Positions 8,691-17,968 of a DNA stretch of 64,000 nucleotides are shown here, piece by piece. The position numbers and the translations under genes were made by a program. The first letter of the stretch is position 1. Every line of letters starts with the position of its first letter. Source of the DNA: Bacteroidales bacterium UBA1173 (lineage in GTDB: Bacteria > Bacteroidota > Bacteroidia > Bacteroidales > F082); the NCBI GenBank assembly GCA_002311655.1, contig DBYZ01000004.1, positions 1-64,000 on the forward strand, given 5' to 3'. The notes under the pieces were generated by a model. That model did no database searches. It saw only the letters and a list, made by a program, of their open reading frames with translations, and had not been told where the DNA came from.

Positions 8691-9427
8691 TGTTACTCAG
8701 AACCGATACTTTAGTCAAGAAATACAAGCAGCGCACCGTGGTAAAGGGCGTCAGCATCGAGGTCAACCAAGGTGAGATTGTCGGACTTTTGGGTCCTAAC
8801 GGCGCTGGCAAGACCACCACTTTCTACATGATTGTGGGTCTCATCAAGCCTTTCTCGGGTCACGTTTACCTTGATAATGAAGAAATTACGAAATTCCCGA
8901 TGTACAAACGCGCCCAGATTGGCATCGGATACCTCGCACAAGAGGCATCAGTGTTCCGCCAGATGTCGGTTGAGGACAACATCTACTCGGTGATGCAGTT
9001 CAAAAAAGACATGAGCAAGGAGCAGCGTCTTGCGAAACTCGAGTCACTGCTTGATGAGTTCGGACTCCAGCACATCCGCAAGAGTAAGGGAATACAGCTG
9101 TCAGGCGGTGAACGTCGTCGTTGCGAGATAGCCCGCGCATTAGCCATCGACCCTAAATTCATCCTCCTCGACGAGCCTTTCGCCGGTGTCGACCCTATCG
9201 CGGTGGAAGACATCCAGCGCGTCGTAGCGAAACTGAAAACAAAAAATATCGGCGTGTTAATCACCGACCACAACGCAAACGAGACACTGTCAATCACCGA
9301 CCGCGCTTACCTGGTGTTTGAAGGTCAGTTGTTAAAGTCAGGAACACCTGAAGAACTCGCCAGCGACCCAGTGGTGCGCAGCCATTATCTCGGCTCGAAC
9401 TTCGAATTGAGAAAGAAAGAGTTTTAG
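8690..9427 (+). CDS. lptB: LPS export ABC transporter ATP-binding protein
   Basis: LptB is the cytoplasmic ATPase that powers lipopolysaccharide extraction by LptFG and passage along the Lpt bridge. The 245 residues show Walker [10 protein letters not shown] (35-43), signature LSGGERRR (137-144), Walker B ILLDEP (158-163) and the H-loop (ITDHN). The Q-loop surroundings [11 protein letters not shown] are characteristic of LptB rather than other importers. It follows kdsD with overlapping stop/start and converges on the M16 protease gene, sharing a TTAG stop overlap. Confidence 0.95.
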   Translation: MLLRTDTLVKKYKQRTVVKGVSIEVNQGEIVGLLGPNGAGKTTTFYMIVGLIKPFSGHVYLDNEEITKFPMYKRAQIGIGYLAQEASVFRQMSVEDNIYSVMQFKKDMSKEQRLAKLESLLDEFGLQHIRKSKGIQLSGGERRRCEIARALAIDPKFILLDEPFAGVDPIAVEDIQRVVAKLKTKNIGVLITDHNANETLSITDRAYLVFEGQLLKSGTPEELASDPVVRSHYLGSNFELRKKEF

Positions 9428-10668
9428 TCTTCCTGCCCCTTGAAAATCAAAAGGTTAATCTTATTTTTATCGTAGATATCATTGGCGATTTCAAGCAAGT
9501 CGCTTGACGTTATTTTTTCCAGTTTTGCAATAGTCTCAGGCAAGGTCTCGATATGCTCCTCGAAGAATCCTGCACGCACCATGCTCAACAAATCGTTCAT
9601 TCCCGACTCGTTGCTCAACGCCACCTGCCCGATGAGCTGTTTCTTGGCGTTCGAAAGCTGCAAAGTGCCCAGTTTCTGTGTCATAAGCTTGTTCAACTCC
9701 TTGTAAACCAGCTCAATGGAACGATCCTGCGAGTGCGGGTCCACACCCATGTAAATGGTGTAGTTGCCTGTATCCGAATACGCATTGTATTGTGACTCAA
9801 TGGTATACGCAAAACCATATTTTTCACGTATATTCAAGTTCAGGCGCGTGTTCATGCCCGGACCGCCCAAGATATTGTTCAAAAGTATCAGCTTCAGCTT
9901 ACGCTCGTCGTTATACGGATATGCCAAGCCTCCCATGATGACGTGAGTGAGGTGGTTCTTACGCTCCTCAGTACGTGTTGCAGGCACATTTCCAGCAAAA
10001 GGCACTCTTTCAAATGGCAGCGCATCACCATGATAATCAGCGAAATACTTATTGGCAAGCTTCAAAAATGCTTCAAAGGAGATGTTGCCGATGCATGCCA
10101 GCACCATCCTGTCAGGCGCATAATGCTGATTGCGGAACTTCACTATGTCGTTACGTGTGTATCCGCTCACCAAGTCGATGGTTCCCAATATGTTACGTCC
10201 CAACTGATGGCCTCGGTAAATCAAGTTTTCAAACTCATCGAAAATCTCGTCGGCTGGCGTGTCGCGATACGAGTTTATCTCATCCAAAATCACCTCTTTC
10301 TCCTTCTCCATCTCGTTTTCCGGGAAGGTGCTATTGAAAATGACATCAGCAAAGAGGTCCATTGCCTTGTCGATATGTTCCTTCAAAAACGAGGCATGAA
10401 TGCACGTCTCCTCCTTGGTAGTGAACGCGTTAAGCTCACCGCCCACGTTCTCAAGACAACTCAAAATATGATATGCCTTGCGTCGCTTTGTTCCTTTAAA
10501 AACAAGGTGTTCGATGAAATGCGCCAGACCGTTCTCGTCTTCCTTCTCGTCGCGCATTCCAGCATTTACCATCAACGCTAAATGAGATAATTCACCAGCG
10601 CGGTGCCGGTGAATTACCTTTATTCCATTTGATAAAACTGCTTGTGAAATCAGCTGCTCGTTCGACAT
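9424..10668 (-). CDS. M16 family zinc metalloprotease (insulinase/processing-peptidase type)
   Basis: This 414-residue protein has the inverted zinc motif HFIEH (50-54) with the expected downstream glutamate region ([17 protein letters not shown]), then the inactive second M16 lobe (from about 215). It has no signal peptide, so it is probably cytoplasmic like other one-chain Bacteroidota PqqL/YmxG-type members. It is encoded 3 bases downstream of a lipoprotein gene and is probably cotranscribed with it. Its substrates cannot be predicted from sequence. Confidence 0.92.
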   Translation of the reverse strand: MSNEQLISQAVLSNGIKVIHRHRAGELSHLALMVNAGMRDEKEDENGLAHFIEHLVFKGTKRRKAYHILSCLENVGGELNAFTTKEETCIHASFLKEHIDKAMDLFADVIFNSTFPENEMEKEKEVILDEINSYRDTPADEIFDEFENLIYRGHQLGRNILGTIDLVSGYTRNDIVKFRNQHYAPDRMVLACIGNISFEAFLKLANKYFADYHGDALPFERVPFAGNVPATRTEERKNHLTHVIMGGLAYPYNDERKLKLILLNNILGGPGMNTRLNLNIREKYGFAYTIESQYNAYSDTGNYTIYMGVDPHSQDRSIELVYKELNKLMTQKLGTLQLSNAKKQLIGQVALSNESGMNDLLSMVRAGFFEEHIETLPETIAKLEKITSSDLLEIANDIYDKNKINLLIFKGQED

Positions 10669-10671
10669 TTT

Positions 10672-11424
10672 TTATTTGATTCTAAAAATACTGAACGGGT
10701 CTTTAACAGTAATCTCATTGTTGAAAGGCACTCTCTTTCCTGACATCCAGTCAGTGTCCTGAGCCAATCCGTCAAAGTCGCCAAGCACACGTATTGTACC
10801 TGCTGGTGCGACAGCATCATCACCACTGTTTTCCAACATAATGACAGCCACTTGGAAATCCTTCAATCCGCCGTAGCTCTCATTCCATCTTCCACTGAAA
10901 ATGGTAGACATCTTAAGATACACACCATGTGGATAACCATCAGTGAAATAATAACATGTAAAATTATCGTCCTCACCGACAATATTAAGTTTTCTTATTG
11001 CCTCAGAATAATTTGCATTATATTCATCATCCCATTGTTGTCCATAAAAATCAACATACTCGTGATTCTTAAAGAACGCCACACATCTGTCGTTGAAAAA
11101 CTCTACAGTATCATCCTCTAGTGTCGAATACAGCAAAGCATGCGGACTTGAAACGAACTGACCTCCTGCAACTGCAAAGTGTTCGTCTTCAATTAACACT
11201 GGATTCTCTCCGCTATAAATCGTAAAATATTGGCTTACAACACCTACCAAAGAATCCGGAAGCACCTCGCTTGGCAGGATTCCGCCCGGTTCAGGATCAG
11301 GTGAAACCACATTTATTACCGGTTCAGGATCTGGGTCTGGTGTTGGGTCTTTCTGCTTACATGACACGACTGACAACACTAATACACTGAATATCAATGA
11401 TAAAGTTACAAAATTCTTCTTCAT
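10672..11424 (-). CDS. Lipoprotein of unknown function
   Basis: The 250-residue product starts MKKNFVTLSLIFSVLVLSVVSC with a lipobox and Cys 22. A Pro/Asp-rich linker follows (PTPDPDPEP...SPDPEPGG), then a globular domain rich in aromatic residues (YFTIYSGENPVLIEDEHFAVAGGQF...). The longer ORF start at 11457 (TTG) adds 11 residues that spoil the signal peptide, so I use the ATG at 11424. No catalytic motif is recognisable. It precedes the M16 protease on the same strand by 3 bases. Its position and export suggest an outer-membrane lipoprotein, but function is unknown. Confidence 0.75.
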   Translation of the reverse strand: MKKNFVTLSLIFSVLVLSVVSCKQKDPTPDPDPEPVINVVSPDPEPGGILPSEVLPDSLVGVVSQYFTIYSGENPVLIEDEHFAVAGGQFVSSPHALLYSTLEDDTVEFFNDRCVAFFKNHEYVDFYGQQWDDEYNANYSEAIRKLNIVGEDDNFTCYYFTDGYPHGVYLKMSTIFSGRWNESYGGLKDFQVAVIMLENSGDDAVAPAGTIRVLGDFDGLAQDTDWMSGKRVPFNNEITVKDPFSIFRIK

Positions 11425-11454
11425 AATGCCTATTTTTTTAAAATTATTCAACTG

Positions 11455-11462
11455 CAAAATTA
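11455..11462 (-). promoter_or_regulatory. Minus-strand -7 element for the lipoprotein-M16 operon
   Basis: The minus strand reads TAATTTTG followed by CA, 30 bases before the ATG at 11424. It is an exact TAnnTTTG match in the short AT-rich divergent gap. Confidence 0.5.
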
Positions 11463-11525
11463 CTACTAATTTTTAATAAATAAAACATTTTTTCAAAATA
11501 ATAAACATCAAAACAAAACGTTTAG

Positions 11526-11533
11526 TATATTTG
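11526..11533 (+). promoter_or_regulatory. Plus-strand -7 element for the barrel-waaA-pepA operon
   Basis: TATATTTG followed by CA lies 22 bases before the ATG at 11556, the usual spacing in this window. Confidence 0.5.
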
Positions 11534-11555
11534 CAGATAAATAAATTTCTCCCCA

Positions 11556-12323
11556 ATGAGGTGTAAAAGACTGATAATCATATTATTAACAATTTTGCCT
11601 ATTGTCGCCTCGGCGCAATACGACATCAAAAACGAGAAAATCTCGACATGGATGTTTCAGGTCACTTACGCTTATCAGTTTCCGGGAATGGACACCAAGA
11701 CATTGTTCGGCAACAACCATTCGATAGGCGGAAGTGTTTTTTATAAAACCGACAAAAACTGGGTTTTCAGCGTCAACGGCAACTTTATTACAGGAAACAA
11801 CGTCAACATAACTCGGCAGCAGCTGTTTGGCGACATCCTCGACAACAACGGCGAGATCATCACTGGTGACGGCATTTATGGTAGCTACGCTTTGTTTGAA
11901 AGAGGCGCTCATTTCCAAGCGAGAGTCGGTAAGATTTTCCCTGTTTTGTCGCCTAATCCAAACTGCGGATTCTTTGTGCAAGGCGGCTTGGGTTATCTCT
12001 TTAACAGAATCAGGACTGAATTTGGCTCGTATGCGTCACCACCACCAGCGCTCGCTGGCGACTATCTCTATGGTTACGACAGAATGCGTGGCGGATTTGC
12101 CTGGTCAGCGGAAATCGGATACCTGTTTTTGAGCAACACAAGAGTGTTTAACTTCTCGCTTTCATTAGAGTTCACTCAGGCTTACACACGTCCTCTTCGC
12201 AAGTGGGATTTCAACCTCATGCAAAAGGACACCAACACATACATAGACCAATATATCGGTATTCGTGCCGCTATATATATCCCTACTTACAAACGCAAAC
12301 CTGCAGAATATTACTATTATTAA
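11556..12323 (+). CDS. Outer-membrane beta-barrel protein of unknown function
   Basis: The 255-residue protein has a signal peptide (MRCKRLIIILLTILPIVASAQ, cleavage after A-S-A). Short amphipathic strands follow, rich in Tyr, Phe and Gly (HSIGGSVFYKTDKNWVFSVNGNFITG; GGFAWSAEIGYLFLS), typical of an 8- to 10-strand barrel. The end is unusual: PAEYYYY. It is the first gene of an operon with waaA, which starts one base after its stop. This suggests but does not prove an envelope role. Similar genes precede waaA in other Bacteroidales as far as I recall, but I would not assign a symbol. Confidence 0.75.
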   Translation: MRCKRLIIILLTILPIVASAQYDIKNEKISTWMFQVTYAYQFPGMDTKTLFGNNHSIGGSVFYKTDKNWVFSVNGNFITGNNVNITRQQLFGDILDNNGEIITGDGIYGSYALFERGAHFQARVGKIFPVLSPNPNCGFFVQGGLGYLFNRIRTEFGSYASPPPALAGDYLYGYDRMRGGFAWSAEIGYLFLSNTRVFNFSLSLEFTQAYTRPLRKWDFNLMQKDTNTYIDQYIGIRAAIYIPTYKRKPAEYYYY

Positions 12324-12324
12324 T

Positions 12325-13554
12325 ATGCGTAGCTTTTACACTTTTATCATCCATTTTTATACTTGTCTAATCTATCTCGCCAAATTCGTTGGAAACAAGA
12401 AAGCGAAAGCATGGTGCGATGGCCGTAAGCACCAATGGGATACATTAAAATCAGACAACCCAAATGACAAATGGCTGTGGATGCATGTGGCATCACTCGG
12501 CGAGTTCGAACAGGGTCTGCCAATACTCGAGGCACTAAAAAAGGATTATCCTCAGTACAAGCTGCTCCTCACCTTCTTCTCACCTTCCGGATATGAGATC
12601 AAAAAGGATTGCCCTTTGGCAGACAAAGTGGCTTATCTACCTATAGACACCGTCGGAAACGCCCAAAAACTTATCAGAAACTTCAAATTCAAAGCCGTTT
12701 TCTTCGTGAAATACGAGTTTTGGTTCAATTATATCAAGGTGTTGAAAGACCACAGGATTCCGCTGTTCTACATCTCGACATTACTGCGCCCTAACCAGTA
12801 TTTCTTCAAACCTTGGGGAAAATGGTTCAGAAATCACTTCAAGAAAGTGAAGTTTTTCTTCACACAGAACAAGGAGACCGCTAATCTGCTCTTCAAAATG
12901 GGCATCGAGAACATCACTATAGCTGGCGACACCCGCTTCGACCGCGTCTACGAGATAGCGCAGCAAGCTCAGCGTTTCCCAGATATCGAGGAGTTTATCG
13001 GCGACAGAAAATGTATCATCGCAGGCAGCAGCTGGCCGTCAGACGAGAAAATACTCTATCATTTCATCGAGAACATGCCATCCAACTACTGCTTTATCTT
13101 GGTGCCGCATCATATCTCCGACTCACATATCAATCAGATTGAATCACATCTCACTGATTACCAATTATATACAAACTTTGACCCTTCAAATAGATGCAGA
13201 ACATTGGTAATCAACAAGATAGGAATTCTATCAAAGATTTACAGATACGCACAGTTTGCATATATCGGCGCCGGCTTCTACGATGGAATTCATAACATTC
13301 AAGAAGCCATTGTGTTTGACGTACCAGTTGTTTTCGGTCCGAAATATCATGACTTTGAAGAAGCTGTAGATCTCGTCAAACTCAAAGGAGCATTCGTTAT
13401 CCACAACCAAAACGAGCTTGAGAAAACGTTCTACAAATTCATCAACGACGATAATTACCATGAAAAAGCGGCGAACATCTGTCATAAATATGTGGCAGAA
13501 AAGATTGGCGCGACAACTAAGACAATGAAGGTTTTGGAGAGTTATTTATCATGA
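12325..13554 (+). CDS. waaA: 3-deoxy-D-manno-octulosonic acid (Kdo) transferase
   Basis: WaaA attaches Kdo from CMP-Kdo to the lipid A precursor on the inner face of the cytoplasmic membrane. The 409 residues begin with a membrane-anchoring segment (FYTFIIHFYTCLIYLAKFV). The N-terminal glycosyltransferase domain follows (WMHVASLGEFEQGLPILEALKKDYP) with the catalytic Glu of GEFEQ, then a GT-B C-terminal half (AGSSWPSDEKIL, GAGFYDGIHNIQEAIVFDVPVVFGP). The longest frame begins at 12265 inside the preceding gene; the ATG at 12325 gives the normal N-terminus. It overlaps pepA by four bases. Confidence 0.95.
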   Translation: MRSFYTFIIHFYTCLIYLAKFVGNKKAKAWCDGRKHQWDTLKSDNPNDKWLWMHVASLGEFEQGLPILEALKKDYPQYKLLLTFFSPSGYEIKKDCPLADKVAYLPIDTVGNAQKLIRNFKFKAVFFVKYEFWFNYIKVLKDHRIPLFYISTLLRPNQYFFKPWGKWFRNHFKKVKFFFTQNKETANLLFKMGIENITIAGDTRFDRVYEIAQQAQRFPDIEEFIGDRKCIIAGSSWPSDEKILYHFIENMPSNYCFILVPHHISDSHINQIESHLTDYQLYTNFDPSNRCRTLVINKIGILSKIYRYAQFAYIGAGFYDGIHNIQEAIVFDVPVVFGPKYHDFEEAVDLVKLKGAFVIHNQNELEKTFYKFINDDNYHEKAANICHKYVAEKIGATTKTMKVLESYLS

Positions 13555-14978
13555 CAACATTAAAATTCAGAAATGACGACAAAGTGAATGCGAAAGTCTT
13601 CATTTTGGAGTCTGCAGAACAGATTGAGAAAATCGGTCTCCGCAAAGAAGAAGCCGATTACGCTAAGAAAAGCTACGATGACGACAAGACAAAAACTGTC
13701 GTAATCAACAGATACACAGAGTGTTACCACATCTTCTTCGTCGACACGACACAAGAAGAAAGCACATTCATGGAAAAGTGCCGCAAAAAAGGCGCTTCCG
13801 TCTGCAAATGGTTGAATGCCAACAAATATGAGGACGTTCTGATTCAGAACATCGGCGAGAAACGCTGCGTGAAAATGGGGACAGCCGAAGGCATGATGCT
13901 CGCAAACTACGAGTTCAAGAAATATAAGACAGATGCCAAGGCTAACACCTTGAAAACCATCTTTTTCCTTGAAGGCACAGCATGCGACGACTGCGTGGAG
14001 AAACTCAACATCACCGTTGAAGCCACCTTGATGGCACGCGACCTCGTGAACGAGCCTGTCAACCACCTCAACGCCTCAGAGCTGGCTGAATTCATCAGCG
14101 AAAAAGTACGCTCCGTGGGCGGCAATGCTGAGATTTTCAATAAAAAGAAGATCGAGGCGCTGAAGATGGGCGGACTCCTCGCCGTCAACGCTGGAAGCAT
14201 CGACGAGCCTACATTCACCATCCTCGAATGGAAGCCGGAGAAGCCTGTCAACGAGAGACCTATAGTGCTTGTTGGAAAAGGCATCGTGTTCGATACCGGA
14301 GGATACAACCTCAAGACCTCGACATTCATGAACGACATGAAAGACGATATGTCAGGAGCAGCTACCGTGGCATGCACCGTGTATGCAGTGGCTAAAGCCA
14401 AGCTGCCGATTCATGTCATCGCCCTCGTGCCTGCCACCGATAACCGCATTGACGGCAACGCGCGCGTTTGCGGCGACATCATCACCATGTACGATGGCAC
14501 CACCGTGGAGGTTCTAAACACCGATGCCGAAGGTCGTCTCATCCTTGCCGACGCACTCGCCTACGCCAAGAAATACGACCCGATGATGGTGTTCGACTTC
14601 GCAACACTCACAGGAGCAGCGTCAAGAGCCATCGGACCAGTGGCGACAGTGGCCATGGAACACAATGCAGAAGAAATATACAAACAGCTTGAAGCAGTTG
14701 GTGAACGCGTCTACGAACGCCTCGTGAAGTTCCCATTGTATGAAGAATACGGCGAGATGATAAAGTCAGACCTCGCTGACATCCAGAATATCGGCGGAGC
14801 ATACGGCGGAGCCAGCACCGCAGGCAAGTTCCTCGAGCATTTCACCGACTATCCATGGGTGCATTTTGACATCGCAGGAACAGCATTCCTAGAGAAAGCA
14901 GAGGCATACAAACCAGCTGGCGGCGTGGGCATCCACGTTCGTCTGTTGATGAGATTTTTCAGAGATATGGTGAAATAA
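13551..14978 (+). CDS. pepA: Leucyl aminopeptidase (M17 family)
   Basis: This cytosolic di-manganese/zinc aminopeptidase works in peptide turnover. Of 475 residues, the N-terminal macro-like domain covers about 1-170. The catalytic domain shows VGKGIVFDTGGYNLK (metal ligands Lys and Asp), MKDDMSGAA and the signature NTDAEGRL. The start ATGA overlaps the waaA stop, indicating translational coupling to an otherwise unrelated gene. A terminator-like hairpin follows inside the convergent tadA gene. Confidence 0.95.
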   Translation: MTTLKFRNDDKVNAKVFILESAEQIEKIGLRKEEADYAKKSYDDDKTKTVVINRYTECYHIFFVDTTQEESTFMEKCRKKGASVCKWLNANKYEDVLIQNIGEKRCVKMGTAEGMMLANYEFKKYKTDAKANTLKTIFFLEGTACDDCVEKLNITVEATLMARDLVNEPVNHLNASELAEFISEKVRSVGGNAEIFNKKKIEALKMGGLLAVNAGSIDEPTFTILEWKPEKPVNERPIVLVGKGIVFDTGGYNLKTSTFMNDMKDDMSGAATVACTVYAVAKAKLPIHVIALVPATDNRIDGNARVCGDIITMYDGTTVEVLNTDAEGRLILADALAYAKKYDPMMVFDFATLTGAASRAIGPVATVAMEHNAEEIYKQLEAVGERVYERLVKFPLYEEYGEMIKSDLADIQNIGGAYGGASTAGKFLEHFTDYPWVHFDIAGTAFLEKAEAYKPAGGVGIHVRLLMRFFRDMVK

Positions 14979-15422
14979 TTACCGTTTCTTCTTAAAGAAA
15001 TCGGTCAAGACTTGCAGGCATTCTTCTTTGAGGATGCCTGTTTTTATTTCGGTTTTCGGATGAAGCAGATTTCCAAAACGCTGGAATCCGTTTTTCGGGT
15101 CGTCGCAAGCCCACACCACCTTCTTGATGTGACAATGCTCCAGCGCGCCGGCGCACATCACACAAGGCTCAAGAGTGACATAAAGGGTACAATCGTCCAA
15201 ATATTTGGTTCCCAAAGCATTACAGGCAGCGGTAATAGCCAAAATCTCGGCATGGGCGGTGACATCACTCAGCAACTCCACCTGATTGTGAGCTCGGGTT
15301 ATGATTTTGTCGTTGACAACAACGACGGCACCCACAGGCACCTCGTCAGCGTCGGCAGCGGCTTGAGCCTCCACCAAAGCCTGACGCATGTAGTTTTCGT
15401 CAGAAAATACTGATAACATCAT
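14979..15422 (-). CDS. tadA: tRNA-specific adenosine deaminase
   Basis: TadA deaminates the wobble adenosine 34 of tRNA-Arg(ACG) to inosine. The 147-residue length is normal. Zinc/catalytic motifs are HAE at 57-59 and PCVMC at 86-90, with the flanking family pattern PVGAVVV and NQVEL. Its stop abuts the pepA stop. The ATG overlaps the end of the upstream MORN-repeat lipoprotein gene by four bases (TAATGATG region), so it is the tail of a minus-strand operon. Confidence 0.95.
   Translation of the reverse strand: MMLSVFSDENYMRQALVEAQAAADADEVPVGAVVVVNDKIITRAHNQVELLSDVTAHAEILAITAACNALGTKYLDDCTLYVTLEPCVMCAGALEHCHIKKVVWACDDPKNGFQRFGNLLHPKTEIKTGILKEECLQVLTDFFKKKR
15015..15045 (+). terminator. Candidate intrinsic terminator for pepA, inside tadA
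   Basis: CAGGCAT (15015-15021) pairs with ATGCCTG (15034-15040) across a 12-base loop and is followed by TTTTT on the plus strand. It lies 37 bases beyond the pepA stop, within the 3' coding part of tadA. The call is by eye, without a folding calculation. Confidence 0.45.
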
Positions 15423-15853
15423 TTATAATCCTTAACGTCAACCAAATGTCCTTCTTCATCATAATATTTCCAGATTCCAGCCGGTTTGCCGTCACGATAC
15501 TCATTTTCAATATTAACCTTGCCGTTCTCGAAATAAATCTTGCCCTTGCCCTGTCTCAAACCTTTTTTGAACTTTCCAACGCTCATCAGCTCACCTGATG
15601 GGAAATAGCCTTTAAATTCTCCTTCTCTTTGATTATCAACGATTTTACCCTCGAGCTGAAGCACTCCATTCTCATGAAACCACCTCTCCTCAACCCATGT
15701 CGAGTCCTTCCCGACCACGTCGTAATAATAAATCACCCATGGCAAATCAGTCTCCGCATAATAATGTTTCACTTTCTGCACATGTCTGACGTTTTTATCC
15801 TGACAAGAGACAAAAACAAGCACTAACGCTATGATTCCCAATAATTTTCTCAT
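15419..15853 (-). CDS. MORN-repeat lipoprotein (YwqK-like)
   Basis: The 144-residue protein has a lipoprotein signal (MRKLLGIIALVLVFVSC, Cys 17). Three to four MORN-type repeats follow: FHENGVLQLEGKIVDNQREG, YFPSGELMSVGKFKKGLRQG, YFENGKVNIENEYRDGKPAG, YYDEEGHLVDV. Databases often label this fold "toxin-antitoxin system YwqK family antitoxin", but no toxin gene is adjacent and the lipoprotein signal argues for an envelope role. It lies between pyrC and tadA in a tight minus-strand run. Confidence 0.85.
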   Translation of the reverse strand: MRKLLGIIALVLVFVSCQDKNVRHVQKVKHYYAETDLPWVIYYYDVVGKDSTWVEERWFHENGVLQLEGKIVDNQREGEFKGYFPSGELMSVGKFKKGLRQGKGKIYFENGKVNIENEYRDGKPAGIWKYYDEEGHLVDVKDYK

Positions 15854-15856
15854 AAT

Positions 15857-17203
15857 TTAACGTTCAAATTCCAAAGGTTGTCCAATGATGTTTTCTTCAA
15901 CGATTCCGTCGTGATAAACGAGTCTTCCGTTCACAAAAGTATGCGTCACCTGCGATTTTACTTTCATTCCGTCGTATGGTGTCCATCCGCATTTGTAAAG
16001 CATATCGTCGTTTTTAATCGTTTTCTCGTGATTCAGATCAACAAGTACAAGGTCGGCGAAATAGCCTTCACGGATGAAACCTCTACCCTTGATTTGGTAC
16101 AGCTCCGCCGGATTATGACACATCAGTTTCACGATTTGCGGCAGTGATATCAAGCCTTGATGATAGAGATTCAGCATCATGTCGAGGCTGTTTTGTATTG
16201 ACGGAAATCCCGACTTTGCCGTGAAATAATCGTCGGTAAACTTCTCATGCCACAGATGCGGCGCATGGTCGGTTCCGATGGTGTCGATATGTCCGTCGAT
16301 TATGGCTTTGCGCAGTATCTCACGGTCAGATGCCATTTTTATTGCCGGGTTGCATTTGATGGCGAAGCTCTTTTCCTCATAATCCTTGTCACAGAAAGTG
16401 AGATAATGCGGGCACGTCTCAGCTGTTATCTTCTTGTCCTTCAACGGGATGTCGTTTCTAAACAGTGTCAGCTCCGACTTCGTAGAGATATGCATCACAT
16501 GCAGTCGTGTTCCGAACTTCGCTGCCATGTCGACTGCCTTTGCAGTAGATTTGTAACAAGCCTCCGTGGTACGCACGAAAGGATGTATGCCTGCGTCGGC
16601 AATCACCTCGCCTTTAGAAGCCAGATCCTTGCAACAGACGGTGTTTTCGTGGATTATCTGCTCGTCCTCGCAATGTGCCGCAATGAGGCACGGTGACTCG
16701 TTAAAGAGGCGTATCAGGGCATCGTTTTCGTTCACAAGCATGTTTCCTGTGCTTGAGCCCATAAACAACTTGATTCCGCACACCTTTTTCGGGTCGACTT
16801 TCTTTATCTCGTCGATATTCTCGTTTGTTGCGCCGAGATAAAACGAATAATTCGCCGCCGATTTCTGTGCCGCAATGTCAAATTTCTGCTGCAGAAGCTC
16901 ATTGGTGGTCGTCTGTGGATTGGTGTTCGGCATATCCATGAACGACGTCACGCCACCTGCCACTGCTGCACGGCTCTCGGTGTAAATGTCGGCTTTCTGT
17001 GTCAATCCCGGCTCACGAAAATGCACATGTTCATCGATGATGCCTGGGATTAGATATAAGCCTTCGGCATCAATGACATTTGCATCGGCAAAATCATTTT
17101 TTCCAAAAATGATTTTGCCGATGCGGTCGCCATTTATGACAACACTTGCCAACGTGGTCGTCCCTTCGTTGACAAGTGTCGCGTTTTTAATGATATATCC
17201 CAT
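15857..17203 (-). CDS. pyrC: Dihydroorotase
   Basis: Dihydroorotase cyclises carbamoyl-aspartate to dihydroorotate in pyrimidine synthesis. The 448-residue amidohydrolase has the metal motif HVHFREPG (59-66), conserved GGVTSFMDMPNT, a possible carboxylated-lysine region (VCGIKLFMGSSTG), metal His residues (CEDEQ/MHIST) and the catalytic-loop GTDHAPH. This is the class I (PyrC/AllB-like) form. Its ATG overlaps the stop of the upstream glycosyltransferase gene by one base. Confidence 0.94.
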   Translation of the reverse strand: MGYIIKNATLVNEGTTTLASVVINGDRIGKIIFGKNDFADANVIDAEGLYLIPGIIDEHVHFREPGLTQKADIYTESRAAVAGGVTSFMDMPNTNPQTTTNELLQQKFDIAAQKSAANYSFYLGATNENIDEIKKVDPKKVCGIKLFMGSSTGNMLVNENDALIRLFNESPCLIAAHCEDEQIIHENTVCCKDLASKGEVIADAGIHPFVRTTEACYKSTAKAVDMAAKFGTRLHVMHISTKSELTLFRNDIPLKDKKITAETCPHYLTFCDKDYEEKSFAIKCNPAIKMASDREILRKAIIDGHIDTIGTDHAPHLWHEKFTDDYFTAKSGFPSIQNSLDMMLNLYHQGLISLPQIVKLMCHNPAELYQIKGRGFIREGYFADLVLVDLNHEKTIKNDDMLYKCGWTPYDGMKVKSQVTHTFVNGRLVYHDGIVEENIIGQPLEFER

Positions 17204-17940
17204 TATTTCTTTCTTGGTTTAATTTTGCCACACATTCCTCTCCATCTCAGGTTGATGACTCCGAAGATAGCTTCTCTGAATATGCCTCCCGACATCTTCG
17301 AGGTGCCTTCGCGCCTGTCGGTAAAGATGATTGACACCTCATCGATCTTGAAGCCAAGTTTCCAAGCGGTGTATTTCATCTCGATCTGGAATGCGTATCC
17401 AATAAACTTGATTCTGTCGAAGTCGATGGTCTCAAGCACCTTGCGGGTGTAGCACACGAAACCAGCGGTGGTGTCGCGCACCTTCATCCTCGTCACGAAA
17501 CGGACGTATGCTGAGGCGTAGTATGACATCAAGACACGACCCATCGGCCAGTTAACAACGTTGACGCCACATTTGTAACGTGAGCCGACTGCGACATCGG
17601 CACCGTTGGCACAAGCGTCGTGCAAGCGGATAAGGTCGTCGGGATTATGCGAAAAGTCAGCATCCATCTCGAAAATATACTGATAATCACGTGCCAAAGC
17701 CCACTTGAATCCGTGGATGTAAGCCGTGCCGAGACCCAACTTGCCCTTTCTCTCCTCGATAAACAACTTCTCCGGAAACTCCTGCATGAGGCGCTTCACG
17801 ATGTCGGCCGTGCCATCCGGACTGTTGTCCTCGATGACAAGGATGTGAAACTCCATCGGGAGGTTGAAGACGTATCGGATTATCTTCTCGATATTCTCTT
17901 TCTCATTATACGTCGGGATGATTACTAAATTCTCTGCCAT
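17203..17940 (-). CDS. Polyprenyl-phosphate mannose/glycosyl synthase (GT2, DPM1-like)
   Basis: The 245-residue family-2 glycosyltransferase has VIIPTYNEKENI at the N-terminus, the donor-binding acidic motifs (EDNSPDGT; EMDADFSHNPDDL) and FVCYTRKVLE. It ends in a basic tail without obvious membrane helices, so it matches the soluble dolichol-phosphate-mannose-synthase type. Such enzymes load a sugar onto a polyprenyl phosphate for use outside the membrane, for example in protein O-glycosylation. It sits between pyrC and the receptor/lipoprotein genes, 28 bases after the DUF5689 gene. Confidence 0.9.
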   Translation of the reverse strand: MAENLVIIPTYNEKENIEKIIRYVFNLPMEFHILVIEDNSPDGTADIVKRLMQEFPEKLFIEERKGKLGLGTAYIHGFKWALARDYQYIFEMDADFSHNPDDLIRLHDACANGADVAVGSRYKCGVNVVNWPMGRVLMSYYASAYVRFVTRMKVRDTTAGFVCYTRKVLETIDFDRIKFIGYAFQIEMKYTAWKLGFKIDEVSIIFTDRREGTSKMSGGIFREAIFGVINLRWRGMCGKIKPRKK

Positions 17941-17968
17941 TTTATACCTTAAAATTTAATCTGTTGAA

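Noticed and set aside
9943..10581. 212-codon open frame opposite the M16 protease
   Set aside because: Antisense shadow of a gene with an intact HFIEH motif.
15419..15853. Toxin-antitoxin module (YwqK-like antitoxin)
   Set aside because: The label comes from the MORN fold only; the protein is a lipoprotein, and the adjacent genes (tadA, pyrC) are housekeeping, with no toxin-like partner.
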